A DNA stretch of 64,000 nucleotides, taken from Raphanus sativus. Its lineage: Eukaryota > Streptophyta > Magnoliopsida > Brassicales > Brassicaceae. Each line of letters starts with the position of its first letter. Positions within the stretch are counted from its first letter, which is position 1. The notes beneath the pieces are model-generated. The model ran no database searches. It saw nothing but the letters and a program-made list of their open reading frames with translations, and was not told the origin of the DNA. Below, piece after piece: positions 24,608-36,636 of the stretch. A program made the position numbers and the translations under genes. The stretch spans positions 14,074,001 to 14,138,000 of the forward strand of contig NC_079516.1 in assembly GCF_000801105.2 (NCBI RefSeq). Direction: 5' to 3'.

Positions 24608-25729
24608 ACTTTTAATTTATTTTGGAGTAAATATGCTGAAAACTATTTTTAGTTTGATTAGATGAAAATAGAGTTAACTCAGCATAATTTTTTCTACTCG
24701 ATTTTAAGGCTAAAGATGTTATACAGTCCCAGACTTAAAGGAAGAAGGACAATTAATAGTTACAAAGAGAATTAATTGGTATTTAGAATATACCCCCTAG
24801 AAAAGCTTTGGTTGTGATTCAGTAGTATTCAACGTATGAAGGGTCATCAATGTGGGTACATGGTTTAGTCGTTAGTTTTGTAATTTTGGGTCAGAAAAAA
24901 TTCTGTTTGTTTGCCCTTACTGATGAATATTCGGTTTGAGTTCTGATGCGTTAGTTAAATACTTTCCAATATAAACCTATTTGTATTCTCTTAGCAACTT
25001 TGATCCGTAAAATGCATCATAAGCATTTCAGTTTTGATGATAATATATCAAATACTAACATGAATCATACGATACATGTGATGGTCAAGTAAGTGTTATC
25101 AATCTCTTAAACCTTTTTTCAAGTTCAAAGTGACTTAATCTTAACATCTTACCAAAAAAAAGGAGTTCAAACTTACCTTTCTTCGGAAAATATAAATATA
25201 AACCTTTCTTTTAGGAATAAATAAGTAGCCTAATTGTGATGGGTACCATATGCTACTCAACCTACATTTTTATATCTTACAAATATCAATGTATGGCTTC
25301 GAATGATACAAGTTTGTGGTGGCTTTCCAACGAGGAAGTTTGTCCACGCACATGAGAGTTCCTATTAACTTTAACACTACAAACACAAATGGCACGACAC
25401 GAATTTAGTACCACGTGTTCGTAAGAGTCCGTATAGCCTCTTCTTTCTTTTTCCGAACAGCTGTCGGAAAATAAGATCTAAAATAAGATTAGCAATCGCT
25501 GTTGTAACAAAGAAGAACAAAAAGAAGACTAGGGTGAGGGTGCACATTGTTTCAGCAACAACATTTATTTTCCTGGCCCTCAGCAATTACATAATTAGAA
25601 AGTTGTTGTCTTTTTATTTATTTTATTTTTTAACTATTATATTTATTTATTCAAGACTGAAGATAATGTTTTATTTATTTATTTTATTTTGTAATTCAAA
25701 AATAATTACATCTTCTTAATATATAATCA

Positions 25730-25765
25730 TTAAATATTTGCTGACAAAAAAATTGTTAAATATTT
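25730..25765. repeat. A-rich micro-insertion with 10-bp direct repeats
   Basis: ttaaatattt at 25730-25739 and 25756-25765 flanks gctgacaaaaaaattg. The insert shares gctgacaaaaaaa with the one at 48737-48752, suggesting the same source transcript. Confidence 0.7.
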
Positions 25766-26147
25766 TTAAATAGTTGGTATTTAATTATATTTTTATGATA
25801 TTTTATTTATTTCTGGTGTCAAAAAGTTTAAATAAGCTTTATACATTTTAATCCTGTATCAATTTTTAATTATCTAAAGTATAGTTAATTAAATTAAATA
25901 ATATGGTAAATTACATAAGCCGACATAATATACATAATTTCTTCGTAAACAGAAAATCCAGAAATGGATAACATAAATCCAAAATCCAAACAAGAAAACC
26001 AAGACTTAACGACCGTAAAGTTTACAAAACGATCCAAATAAAATGGGTAAAAAATTTGATCTCAAACAACTAAAATCAACCGGCATAAATGAAGCTAAGG
26101 TAATTGTATAGTTTCCCTAAATTAGAAACGTACCAAAAACATCCATA

Positions 26148-26195
26148 AACATCCAAAACATATTTTCTCAAAAAAAAAAAACATCCAAAACATAT
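26148..26195. repeat. A-rich micro-insertion with 16-bp direct repeats
   Basis: aacatccaaaacatat at 26148-26163 and 26180-26195, perfect, flanks tttctcaaaaaaaaaa. Confidence 0.8.
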
Positions 26196-26426
26196 GAAGA
26201 GAATTACACAATGATATGAATATCTACACAAAGTTTTCAATTCCGATGTTGAAATAAGAATTACCCACTAAATGTTAAAAACAAATGGACACAACTCGAG
26301 ATTCCCACTCTGGTTGACAAGACTACCTGAAATACCACAACAAAGAGAGAAACAAACTTTGGAAGCAGAGGAGAGAATCACTAGGACAACTGGACAAGAT
26401 AAAATGGTCGCATTGCAACACAACTG

Positions 26427-26468
26427 AGCATCAAACCAATCCTTTTTTTTAAAGCATCAAACCAATCC
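26427..26468. repeat. T-rich micro-insertion with 16-bp direct repeats
   Basis: agcatcaaaccaatcc at 26427-26442 and 26453-26468, perfect, flanks a ten-base insert, ttttttttaa. Confidence 0.78.
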
Positions 26469-26852
26469 AGAATCAGGAAACACTGAAGAAAAACAAGAAC
26501 TGAAAGGAATGAGAAGACACTCGCAAAATCATTGATACCGTACTAAACAACTATATTGTACTGTCACAACAGTCTTTAAAACATCTACCTAGCATAGGAG
26601 ACTCAAATATTGACTAGTCCTTCTAAAATAAAATAAATATAAATATGTGAGAATCGATAATGTGGAGATGAAAAAAGGACAAGAAACAGGTAAGCAGAAA
26701 GAAAGGAACAAACACTAGTTAATTTCCTCCAGTCGACATAATTTATAATTAATTTCCCGAATTAATAAAAAAGATAACATTAATTCGCTCCACCAAATAA
26801 AAGTTATAATAAACTATGAACAAAGAAAAAAAAATCATGAATGCATTATTGA

Positions 26853-27594
26853 TCACTCATCATCTTCATCTTCTTCTTCTTCTTCCTGCAGATCTGAAAG
26901 AGCAAAACAACTCATAGACTTCAATGCTCTGTTCTTGAACGATGGTCTCCTTGCAACAACACCTCCTCCTCGCTCTTCATCGCTCAGATCTCCATCGTCT
27001 CCCTCTTCCACACCGTCGTCATTATCATCTTCATGGACAGGCAAAAGAGGCATAGACTTAGGGTTCTGCCATGAGTAGAACGACTTTCTTGCCAACTTGT
27101 TGTAGATCTGTAACCTTCTTTTCTTATTCAGTGGATTCTCTTGCTTCGGCACTTCTTTCACACTCCCTATCTCTCCTAAGTTCCCAAACGACTTTGATTT
27201 CCCTTTGTAATGACTCGATAAACCTCTTCTTGATTTAAAATCAAGAACTCTAATAAGTTCTTTTTTATTCACTAACATTTTTAGTTTTAAAATAAAATGA
27301 AACTTACTTGCTTGGGAGAGAATCTTCCAGAGAGCTCAGTGAAGCTAACCCTAGCTCTTCATCATTGTCTTCTTCGCTATCTTCGTCTTCTTCACTATCT
27401 CCCGGAGTTCCGATCGATGATGAACTTTCCGACGAGTAATCCACCGTCCGTCCTGACCATACTCCGCTTCCTACACGGCTCAAACCGCTTCCCTCATCGT
27501 TTAGCGTATCACCGGAATAGGAGGAGGAGGAGGTATTCTCCGTCGCCGGTAGATCGCTTTCTATTGAGAACGTTGTTCCTCCTCCTGCCATCAC
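26853..27594 (-). CDS. OXIDATIVE STRESS 3-like protein (At5g24890-like), two exons
   Basis: Exon 1 is 27594-27308 and exon 2 is 27228-26853; the intron is GT-AG and the joined product has 220 residues. Residues 57-62 read SSSSIG, the conserved core of the OXS3 family. An acidic run (EEDEDSEEDNDEE) follows, then SLEDSLPSKRGLSSHYKGK across the splice junction, the second family block. A basic NPLNKKRR stretch, a conserved KNRALKSMSCFALSDL segment and an acidic tail follow. OXS3 in Arabidopsis is a chromatin-associated nuclear factor needed for tolerance to cadmium and oxidative stress; the same role here is inference. The acceptor at 27228 keeps the K-R spacing before GLS; the acceptor three bases further in would drop one residue. 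It lies where synteny predicts At5g24890. Confidence 0.93.
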
Positions 27595-28478
27595 CGTATC
27601 TTCAGATCACCAGATCAGGACTTTCTTACCGGTTTGGTCGGGTTCACGGTTTGAAGATCTTCACTTCTAAGTTTCTGTCTCAACAACTTCTTGGTCGGAT
27701 CATCAAATCAAATCAGAGACTCATAGAATAGTATGAAGTAATAGCAATGGTAGAAGAGAGAGAGAGAGAAAGGATAAGGTTTTTGTTTACTTAAAATTTT
27801 AGTCGAAGGAAGTAGATAAAGTCGATAACTGTATAATATATAGTATTGTAAGATTATTTTATACATACAACTGTAGATTAAGGCCTCTTGGTCCAAGTTG
27901 TCGTTTTTGGAAAAAAAGGTTCCCACTGATATAATATAAAGTTATAAAAGAGAGGGAGAGAGAGAGGCTACATGGCATACAATATATGAGTTTTATTTAC
28001 GCAGAAACCCTCCCATTATTTAATGTTATTAAAACAATCTAAAAGAGTGGTTGAGTGACTAAGATAAAAAAAGGGAAGGAATAATTCATTGTGAGAGTAT
28101 TTGAGCATGTATTGCATACATATCATATATCAATTCAACTGAAATTATTATCCAACAATTTTTTTAAGTAAATTATAATACAACAATATAAACTAATCCT
28201 GTGGAGCTTTAACGTTTTGTTTTCTTTCTTTTCGAAATAAAATATTCTCGCTTACAACAGTATATTTAGAATCTTTTTATTAATGTCAAAATCTATATAC
28301 GTAAAGACTGACCCTACACAAAATTTAGATATATTTATGGTAAGATGCCAATATGAGGCATCACCAGTTCCATGCCACCCTTGGATATTCATATCGTTTT
28401 GGAGAAAAACGTGGTTAGTACTAGTTAAAAGTGATAGGTAAAGATCAGAGCAGGGGGACCAATGAAATGAGGTTGAGG
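27595..28478. other. Upstream region of the OXS3-like gene
   Basis: Contains GA/CT-rich leader-like sequence at 27753-27772 and 27948-27968 and ordinary A+T-rich promoter DNA. A TATA box was not clear. Confidence 0.45.
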
Positions 28479-28529
28479 TATAGAAGACTAGAGCATTTTT
28501 TTTAAAGATGCTATAGAAGACTAGAGCAT
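28479..28529. repeat. T-rich micro-insertion with 18-bp direct repeats
   Basis: tatagaagactagagcat at 28479-28496 and 28512-28529, perfect, flanks a T run followed by aaagatgc. Confidence 0.82.
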
Positions 28530-28706
28530 CTTAATATTATATCTTTCTTAATTTTAATTTTAATTCTAATTCTTAAGCTTTTTTCCACTCGTTGGCGGAG
28601 AATCACCCTCGGATGTCCACACGTCTATCTCTCTTCTCGATTTAACTTTTGATTTTCTTTTTGTATATCTTAAACTTTTTATTCTAGGAATCAAATGTTA
28701 AACTTA

Positions 28707-29903
28707 TCCTAGACTATATTTGAGAAATGATTTTTTAAATTTTGCTTATGTGTCATCTCTACAAAGACTCTCACCAAAAAAAATATGACATGGCGCACTT
28801 AAATAGATGACATGGCTTGTGAATAAGATGCCATGGCTTATGAATACTTAAAACCCTAACATTATATCTAGGAGATATATATATACGAGTTGCCGTAAAA
28901 AAAAGTAATATATATACGAGTCTTGTATAAAACGTATTACGTCAATTACATAAGTCTGTCTTCTAAACATAATACTGTCTCACGTATATGGCGATGACTC
29001 ATGATGATGATAAAAAGTCTCACGTATTTGTACATCTTTTCTTTTCTTTTTTTGGTCACACACTTTTTTGTACCTCTAAAATCTAATCTAATTGATAAAA
29101 TATGTTTTATGCCTTCAATCAAATTTCTTCATGAGCAAGTTAAATCTAAGTCTTTTATATATGATTTGAGAATTGATTTTGACACATGTACTTTTTACAA
29201 TCAGTTTCACAAAAAAATATGACATACGTACTAAAATTGATGACATGGCTTCCAAAAAAAATATGACATGAATGATTTCATTGAATATTGATTTATATTT
29301 TTGATAAAATTTTTAGAAGGTGATAATAACTCATACATTACATTTAATAGTGATATTTAATTTGGTAAACTTTTTTTAAATATGGTTATATCTTATACAT
29401 CATCTATAAAATAAATATATTCATATACAACATTAAAAATTTCGAAATATTATTTTATTTTATTTTCTATAATAATATAATTTGTATTACTAAAACTTTC
29501 AAAAATTGCTACAACTTAAAAATATATATTTTTAATCGTAAAATCATTAGTTTCATATATATCTAAACTTTTTTATAAATATTGTTTAGTTTATATTTTT
29601 TTATAATTACACAATTGTATATCATTTTGTTAGTTTTATACAAATTGATTTAATATATTGAAACAATATAAATAGATAGAAAATACTATCTAAGATTATA
29701 ATTTAAATATATACATATATATTCTTCAATATATTTTTAAATAAAAAAATTATTTTATCTTAATTTAATATTTAACTAAATCACATCTATATTTAAATAT
29801 TGGTTAAAATAATAAATCTATAATATTTTATAAAATTTAACTTTTAAATATAAATTAAATTTTGAAAAATTTCTTACTGCACATAGTGCAGGAAGACACC
29901 TAG
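28707..29903 (+). mobile_element. Non-autonomous Helitron (1.2 kb), family A
   Basis: Starts TCCTAGACTATATTTGAGAA after an A and ends with hairpin CTGCACATAGTGCAG then GAAGACACCTAG before a T. It is the same family as the reverse-oriented copy at 45015-45786, sharing both termini and the 'gatgacatgg' repeats near the 5' end. No coding capacity is seen. Confidence 0.88.
28877..28921. repeat. A-rich micro-insertion with 14-bp direct repeats, inside the Helitron
   Basis: atatatatacgagt at 28877-28890 and 28908-28921 flanks tgccgtaaaaaaaagta. It lies inside the Helitron, so it is younger than the Helitron insertion or was already in the copied element. Confidence 0.72.
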
Positions 29904-29904
29904 T

Positions 29905-30617
29905 TTATTATTAAAGAAAGAAAAAAGAGAAGGCGTATTGGTTTGGTTGGCTAAACTTTATAGAAAGGTTAACTATCATGCATCCACCCAGAATCTCATG
30001 TTCTATATATACCAAATTCTACCTATTAATTATATGAAACTGAAACAACTTATCTTTTATGAACGATCTTAATATTTGCAAATCAATTAGACTAAAAGTT
30101 CAATCTAGGGGATGACCAGATTAAACTATAAACCAAAAATAAAAACAATAGTCTTTTTCATTTATAGCACACAGACCAATTATTGTTCTTATGCTCAACT
30201 CAATAAACCAATTAATAACACACCAACACCAGAAGTTAGAATAAAAATAAAGAAAATAATAATGGCCTGTGTGGGTTTGTGTACCAAGCCATATCATAGG
30301 GAAAGGTTCTGAAGCTAATATAGTTGTGGCCTAGTGGATGTTGGATTATGATGTGTGCTTATCAAAAGTGAGATCATTTGACTTATTGTAGAAAATTTTT
30401 ATACAGTATAAACTAGAATGTTATTAGCTCGGGATGAATGAGATACAGAAGAGTCAGAAGTGCTAATGGAGTAATGGTAGGAAACGAGGGTTTGTTTCTA
30501 CTTTATTTGAAAACTAATTATAAACGCAGTGTTTTCAACATTGATTTCAAAAAAAATTATGAATTAAGTATTTTCTAATACTAAATGCATTTCTTTTTTT
30601 GTGAAACTGATTATATT
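29905..30617. other. Intergenic spacer
   Basis: No gene recognised. Confidence 0.4.
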
Positions 30618-30632
30618 AAAGCAAAGAAAATA

Positions 30633-31567
30633 GGTTCTCTCTTTCTTTTTTAAAGAGAGAAAACTCTCTCAACCTCCCTCTTAACACCTACCAAATCTTT
30701 CGGAGGGATTGAGAAGAGTTGAGAGCTTTTTCTTGTTTTGTGTAATATGGTCGGTCTTATGATCGATTCCTATCCTTCCGGTTGCGGAATTTTGTTTCGC
30801 TAGGCGAATTTTTGTTGTTGTTGTGCTTTTCAAACAAAATCTGATCTTGTTCATCAAGTTTACATTTTCTCAGATTTAGTTTGAAACTAATAAAGTTTCC
30901 GATTTTAAATCGGATTTCATGAAGTCCGATGATCGGATCTGATAGCAGCTTTCGGTGATTTTCACTTCCATCCCATCTGATTTCGTTTAAATTGATGAAT
31001 CTTCTTGTGTTATGGAGGTAACTTCATGCTAGCTTCATCAGTCAATCCTTAGTGGGACTGTTTCAAATGTCTCCGTGCTTAGTTCATCGGAGACGGCGGC
31101 ATGTTATCCATCATTAGAAGAAGAAGATTGAATAAGGATGAAGAAGGCGACAAACGAGAAGCTGCTAGAGTTGTGGTCAGAGAACTACGCCTTGAAGAAG
31201 ATCGCTTTAGCTTAATCGTAATCCTTAGTGGACGATTAAGATATCATAGAGGACGATTCAATTGAGGCGGAGAAGTAAGGGTTGAATCAATTTGAGTTTC
31301 ACGGCGGAAAAGCTCTCTGGTGATCGGCGGAGGAGCGTCGCGGAAAAAAGTTTGGATCCTTGCATGATGGACGCGTATCACAAAACGTGGCAACCGATCT
31401 CACAAACAGAGCACGTGCATTCAAGTCGGTGGATAGAAAAGCAATTATAATTTTGTTTTTTCTTGTTAACCTTTGCTGGGCTTAAAATTCAAACAATCTG
31501 GCCCAACTTGTAATGGTCTTTTGACCCTTTTCATTTCTATGAAATGAAGAAGTAGACAAACAAAAAA
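30633..31567 (+). mobile_element. Sadhu-like non-coding retroposon (935 bp)
   Basis: A 15-bp target duplication, aaagcaaagaaaata, is at 30618-30632 and 31568-31582. The element starts GGTTCTCTCTTTC, ends in poly(A), has higher G+C than its surroundings and has no long reading frame. Length, start and lack of coding fit the Sadhu retroposons known from Arabidopsis; I recall their features but cannot align. It could instead be the leader of a truncated LINE. Confidence 0.7.
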
Positions 31568-31627
31568 AAAGCAAAGAAAATAAAATATAGTATGGTCTCA
31601 GGCCCAAAACACTAGTCCACTGAGACG

Positions 31628-31925
31628 AAACAGAGAGAACCCTTTAGGATTGATTTTGCCAGACAATCGGTTTAAAAGTTTTGCAATCGCGGGAGAAAAG
31701 TGAAAGAAATATCGACGAAGGCAGACGAGATTTGATGAATATCTTTGACGATTCCAAAAATCTTTTTGCTCTGCATGTTGTTGTTAATTGCTCTAATGAG
31801 CGTTGTGTTGTTAGAGAGCATCTTGATCTTAGGGAAACCGAGATTCACTGCTGCGATGATTCCAAGGCGAAAAGCGAGAGCTTCCGCGACAAGTGGAGAG
31901 GCGAAGAAGTCCTGAGTGCTTGATC
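31628..31925 (-). pseudogene. LINE (L1) C-terminal RNase H-like remnant
   Basis: On the minus strand the translation contains SPLVAEALAFRLGI, NLGFPKIKMLSNN and LIRAINNNMQSKKIFGIV, then a stop, then TDCLAKSIL. This is the pattern of the RVT_3/RNase H-like domain at the end of plant L1 polyproteins (AEALAxR, then a short DSLAK-like motif). The rest of the LINE is missing on both sides. Confidence 0.75.
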
Positions 31926-33250
31926 CATTATTTTTATATTTATATTCTACATAAAATAACTAATAGAATACAATTTATAAAAATCGAAAGAAGGATTTCA
32001 AATTCTTATATAAAACATTATATTGATATATAAATTAATTTACTATATATTAAATGAGAAGTTATTTAAGTGGTTTTCGCTTAGATGTCAATCATATAGA
32101 GAGTTCAAGAAATATTATTATAGTCCGATTGGTTGAATAAGTTTTAATTTTTAATTATTTTAACTGGATTTAGAATAAAAGTTAAGTCTAGAACTAATCA
32201 AAATCATTTATCAAATAATCTAAACGATATTATAGATTATTATTTATGGTAACTGTTTGTCAAAATTACAGAAAGTGTAATAATGTTTGATTAATTCTTT
32301 TTATATTTATATACTACATAAAATAGTTAATAAAATACAATTTATAGAAATCAATACAATGATTTCATATTCTTATATAAAATATTATATTCATATATAG
32401 AGTATTATAGTTACGAGTGTCTTATAATGTCCATATTTGTCTTATAATCTTTTTTAAAAATTATAAAATTATCTATAATGGCTTACAACATTATTTTATT
32501 ATAATTTTAAATTATTTATGAGATTTTATAAAATATTATAAAAATAAAAATCCTCCTAATATATTAAACGAGAAGTCACTTAATTGATTTTTTTACATGT
32601 TGATCATTTGTGAAGTCTTAACAAAATTGTTACAATTTGTTTGGTCGATAATTTTTAATTTTTATTTATTTCAGTTTAGATTTTAAAATAAAAAATATAG
32701 AACCATTTTTTGATAAAAATAGAGAACCAACTAATATCACTTGCCAAATAATATAAATTATATTACAAATAATTAATTATAGTAACTAATTGTTGAAATT
32801 ATATACAGAATAATAACTTTAATCAATTTTTTATATTTATAAACTACATAGTGTAATAACCGATTATTTTATAATTTTAATTAGATCTAAAATAAAATGT
32901 ATGTCTAATTATTATCACTTTGCCAAATAACCTAAATGATATTAAAATAATAATTTATGGTAGCTAATTTTCAAAATTATAGAAAGTGTTATAATGTTTG
33001 ATCAGTTCTTTTAAATTTATCTACTCTATAAAATAATGAATAGAAAACAATTTATAGAAATATGATTTCATTTCATATAAAAATATTGTTGTATCTATAA
33101 TAATAATTATTAATATTTTATAATGTTCATATATGTTTTATAAATAATTATGCTTTAAAGATTAGACGGATTATATTTAACGGAACATGTGAGAACTTTG
33201 ATTTAACAGTATTTTGCATTTAAATCAAATAATATAATGAATAAGATAAT
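31926..33250. repeat. Degenerate tandem repeat region, unit about 350-370 bp
   Basis: About four diverged copies of a unit that starts tttatatttatactacataaaata, continues through acaatttatagaaat and gatttcat, and ends with gtaactaattgtcaaaatta-like sequence. Copies start near 31930, 32299, 32830 and 33010. Segments reading ctatatattaaatgagaagt (32043) and ctaatatattaaacgagaag (32556) resemble Helitron 5' ends, so it may be a decayed Helitron array. No gene is seen. Confidence 0.6.
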
Positions 33251-33624
33251 GTTGTGATTGGAAAAAGTTCAAGATACCTTTTTGGTTCATTGATTGTATG
33301 ATTGTATTATTATTTAGAGGGAAAATTAAATATTTGGCAAAAAATATGTAAAATATTAGGAAATTATTAGCAAAAATTAAATAGAAAACGGAAATAATAA
33401 CGAGAAAAATAATAAAAGTCTAAAGAAGATGCATAATATATGTTGGAAAAGTTAATATGCTAATTATATATATAATTTCACAAACATTTACTACTAATAT
33501 ATTCATCAGTTATTTTTACATCAAATTTATCATAACTTTACAACATTATATACATAATATTATATGAACTTTTATTTGTACATATGTTATTTTGTACAAT
33601 ACTTTTTTATAAATTAGTATGTGA

Positions 33625-33797
33625 CATGTGCCACATCCACTCAAATGCTGGGTCTGCCTCTGCATGCAGCACAGAACAATAGGAATATGATGAACCAGAA
33701 CAGTCCTGTCTGCCTCTGCATGCAGCACAGAACAATAGGAATATGATGAACCAGAACAGTTTAGGACTGTTTGATCCTCATCTTGACGTCCAGCCAT
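33625..33797 (-). pseudogene. Broken paralogue of the small membrane-protein gene at 54600-54797
   Basis: The ATG at 33797 and the flanking 5' region match the intact gene at 54797. After about 12 codons the frame is lost. In another frame SPKLFWFIIFLLFCAA is readable, equivalent to SPKWFWLIIFILFCAA in the intact copy. A 56-bp segment is tandemly duplicated (33652-33707 and 33708-33760), which shifts the frame and interrupts the membrane segment. Confidence 0.75.
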
Positions 33798-34360
33798 GTT
33801 TAAGTGTTTAGAAAACAGAGAGCTAAAGATGATAAACAGAGAAGAAGCTGAAAAAAACAGAGAAACTTGTGAAGAAAATGAAGGAAAAATGATGGGTATA
33901 AATACAAGAGAAGGAACATGTTCATTAATCGTTTACATTTTTGTTTAGAGTTAATCATTGCTTGTGATCTAATTCTTTGCATCACATTTTAGCATTCCTA
34001 TAACATTAATTATCCACCAACATCAAACTCTCTATTTTCTTATCTTTTAAATGGCTATAGCTTCTAAACTCACAACTTTTATATATTTTCCTGCTGTTCT
34101 TTGGCTCGACCACTTACCTTTTGACCAAAGAGATTTTAACCAATTACAATGATATGAGACATGATATATCTATAGGTAACGATCGATGAGTACTTTAATA
34201 TTGATTCAATAATTGTAAGATGCAAACATGTAAACCTACGTGTCTATTTTTTTTTATTTATAAGTACCTACGTGTCTATTCATACAGACTACACAATTAA
34301 TCTTGCTCTTTATCGGTCCATACAGTAAGATACATACCCATTCTTAAGCTTAATAAAAAA
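33798..34360. repeat. Upstream segment duplicated from or to 54798-55790
   Basis: This stretch is clearly homologous to DNA upstream of the small membrane-protein gene at 54.6 kb: for example aacattaattatccacca at both sites, and later gcttctaaact, acaacttttatatat and atcggtccatac in the same order. The paralogous copy has an extra 236-bp tandem duplication. Confidence 0.8.
34234..34280. repeat. T-rich micro-insertion with 15-bp direct repeats
   Basis: acctacgtgtctatt at 34234-34248 and 34266-34280 flanks ttttttttatttataagt-like sequence. The 55-kb paralogous segment has no such insert, so this one was gained after the segmental duplication. Confidence 0.75.
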
Positions 34361-34715
34361 GTATCAAATAGCATATGTATCACTAGTATAAATTATGGTT
34401 CATACACATAATTCATCTATTATGTTCAATCTCTCTTGTCAAAAGAATGTAAAAAGAAAGCATAATAAAAAAAATACCAAGCATATGCATAACTAGTATA
34501 AACTTATGGTTAATCTTCTTCTTCTTCTTCTCTCTCTCTTGTCAATTGAAAGTAAAAATAACGCATTGTAAAATATAGTATCAAATAACGTATGCATAAG
34601 CATTATAAATTTATGTTCGATCTTCTTCTTCCATCTCATGTAAATTGAATGTAAAAAAGAAAGCATTATATAAAATATAGTATCAAATAACATATACCTA
34701 AGAAGTATAAATTTA
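34350..34715. repeat. Degenerate tandem repeat, unit about 110-120 bp, about 3-4 copies
   Basis: Each copy contains agtatcaaata(g/a)c-atatgcata, then agtataaattatggttc, a cttcttctctc stretch, tcaattgaatgtaaaaa and gaaagcat. They are diverged, so old. Confidence 0.7.
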
Positions 34716-35982
34716 TGTTGATGATTCGTGACATTCTTTTTCTGTCAACGGTTTTTATGTAAGATAAAAAAAAAATATGCTGGAGCGTTTGCCGAAGACA
34801 TGATAATGCCGGGAACACTAATTTGTAATGTTCAAACAATAAAGCACTATCAATATAAAAAGAAAACTCATAATTTTGTTTGTTAGTTTTTCTAACACTA
34901 TTTTTGTTTGTTAGTTAGAAATGTTTTTTCATAATAAAATTGTTAATAACTAGAAATGTTGCTTTGGCATGTTTATATAAAGTGTGCGATTGGTAAAGAA
35001 TAGCGAAACTTAATTAGAGTAAATAAAGTGGATGGATTGAAAGGAAAAGTAAAAGGGCAATTGCATCAGATAACGATAAAAGAAAGTTATATTAGGTATA
35101 TGGAAAATTACTGTGCATTTTTTCTAAATCCCCGAGATGCCCCTATTGCTATACCTACTCTGATATCTGACACATGAATTTTGCTTCCTCTACTTTCATC
35201 TCTCACATCCAAAAGTTGCTAATTTTCCAAAAGAAATATAGTCCAAATCTTTAAAATTTACGTCTAGGCTATTACTCCTTTTATAAAGTTACAAGAATTA
35301 CAGCAAGTCGGATTAGCTATCTCCGATCTCTCTCCTTTTATTGATTCATTTTTATTTTTGATATAGATTGATCTCTTTTTCAGAGATTGAAAAACTCTTC
35401 GAAATCATCTCCGCCATCGTGTTTCCGTAAGCAATCAGCCTCCAGAGCGATTATCTTGTAAGCATTCGTCTCCACCACAGTGTTCCTGCCTCCGCCGCCG
35501 TATTCCTGCCCCTACCTCCACTTTTGTTTTCTACTCTTCTTGTAAGCCTTCGCCTCCGTTGCCGTATTGCTGTGTTCCCATAAGTCTCTGTTTCCACTAC
35601 AGTGTTCCTGAAAATTATATCAAGGATGACTATTATGCTTTTGTAATCTTAAGAATTAAGATCTATGCTTTTAGAGTTTTGAGCACTCTTATTTTTTTTT
35701 TTGAATATGATGTTAAATTATTCAAAGAAAAATACTTTTGTACATCTTATGTGTAACATTTCTGTTTTCAAAATTGAAAAGAAACTATGAGATTCAGAAA
35801 AAAGAATTTGCACATCCCTTAAGTTTGCGATGCAAACCAGAGCTGTAACAAAGCTTCAAACTTGTGATTCCCCTGTGCGGAAACTAAAGAGCACTTGTTC
35901 TTCACTTGATGATCAATAAAATCTTAATATCACAAAAAAAAATCTTTTCAATAAATATTTTTTCATTTAGAATTTCCAATGA
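34716..35982. other. Intergenic region downstream of the BIG GRAIN 1-like gene
   Basis: A pyrimidine- and CpG-containing patch at about 35390-35620 has repeated gcctccgccgccgtattcct-like phrases, giving apparent short frames without a family match. It may be transcribed, but I cannot support a gene. Confidence 0.4.
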
Positions 35983-36636
35983 TCAAGTTGTCTCTGGATT
36001 AACCTTATAATATCTAGAGAAGGAAGAAGCTGAAGAACACGTTGTCGATGTATGGTAATAATAATCAGTTGGCTTTCTAACGAACGCTGAGTTGTCGTAG
36101 CTCATCTTCTTCGGAAAACCTTTGGAACTGTTGTTGCTGAACAAGGAATTGATGAAGTTAACGATTCTTGCTCCGGGCGAAGCTGGAGTTTTAGGCTTCT
36201 TCTTATTACTACTCGAGCTCTTCTTCGCAGATCTTCTGGTTCTAGTATTCTCACGCTTCTCATCGTAGACGTCTGAAACTCGCAATGCTCTGTTTTGGCG
36301 AAACAGAGTATTATCCTCTGGTTTTCTCTGTTTTGTCGTTGTCTTAGATGGGTCGAAACATAACGGTCATGAAGAAGATGTCTTCTTAGGGTGTGATGGT
36401 TCCTCGGAAGATGAGAAGATACTGGAACTGGAATCCGAGGAAGACGACACGGAGCCGAAGAACATATCTCGGTGGATTTTCCGGTTAGGAACCGGTCTGG
36501 TTGCGTTGATGCTCTGTTTCTTGGCAGTGAGAACAGAGCCGGCAAAAGATTGGATTTTATGGGGTTTGAGATCGGTGGAATTGTATATTTCGTCGAGGAG
36601 AGTGGAGGAGAATGACTGGTTTCTGGATCTATGCAT
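35983..36636 (-). pseudogene. BIG GRAIN 1-like gene with an in-frame TGA at codon 90
   Basis: A single-exon frame starts at 36636 (MHRSRNQSFSSTLLDEIYNS) and has the family's N-terminal SFSSTLLDxIY block. It reaches TGA at 36369-36367 and continues in the same frame, without other stops, through PLCFDPSKTTTKQRKPED, a basic KKSSSSNKKKPK stretch and SPGARIVNFINSLFSNN (the second family block) to the end at 35983. Full length would be 217 residues. The codon context TCATGACCG suggests a CGA to TGA change. BIG GRAIN 1 in rice is a plasma-membrane protein that promotes auxin response and transport; Arabidopsis has several relatives. It is either a recent nonsense allele, a sequencing error or a gene whose short 89-residue product is used. 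Synteny with Arabidopsis is unclear. Confidence 0.82.

Larger units (their letters stand above)
24613..26852. other. Intergenic region, no gene recognised, two micro-insertions
   Basis: A+T-rich sequence without a convincing reading frame. Besides the micro-insertion entries below I see only low-complexity TTTATT stretches (25610-25700). Confidence 0.5.

Noticed and set aside
27297..27731. 144-codon plus-strand frame
   Set aside because: Antisense shadow of exon 1 of the OXS3-like gene and its leader.
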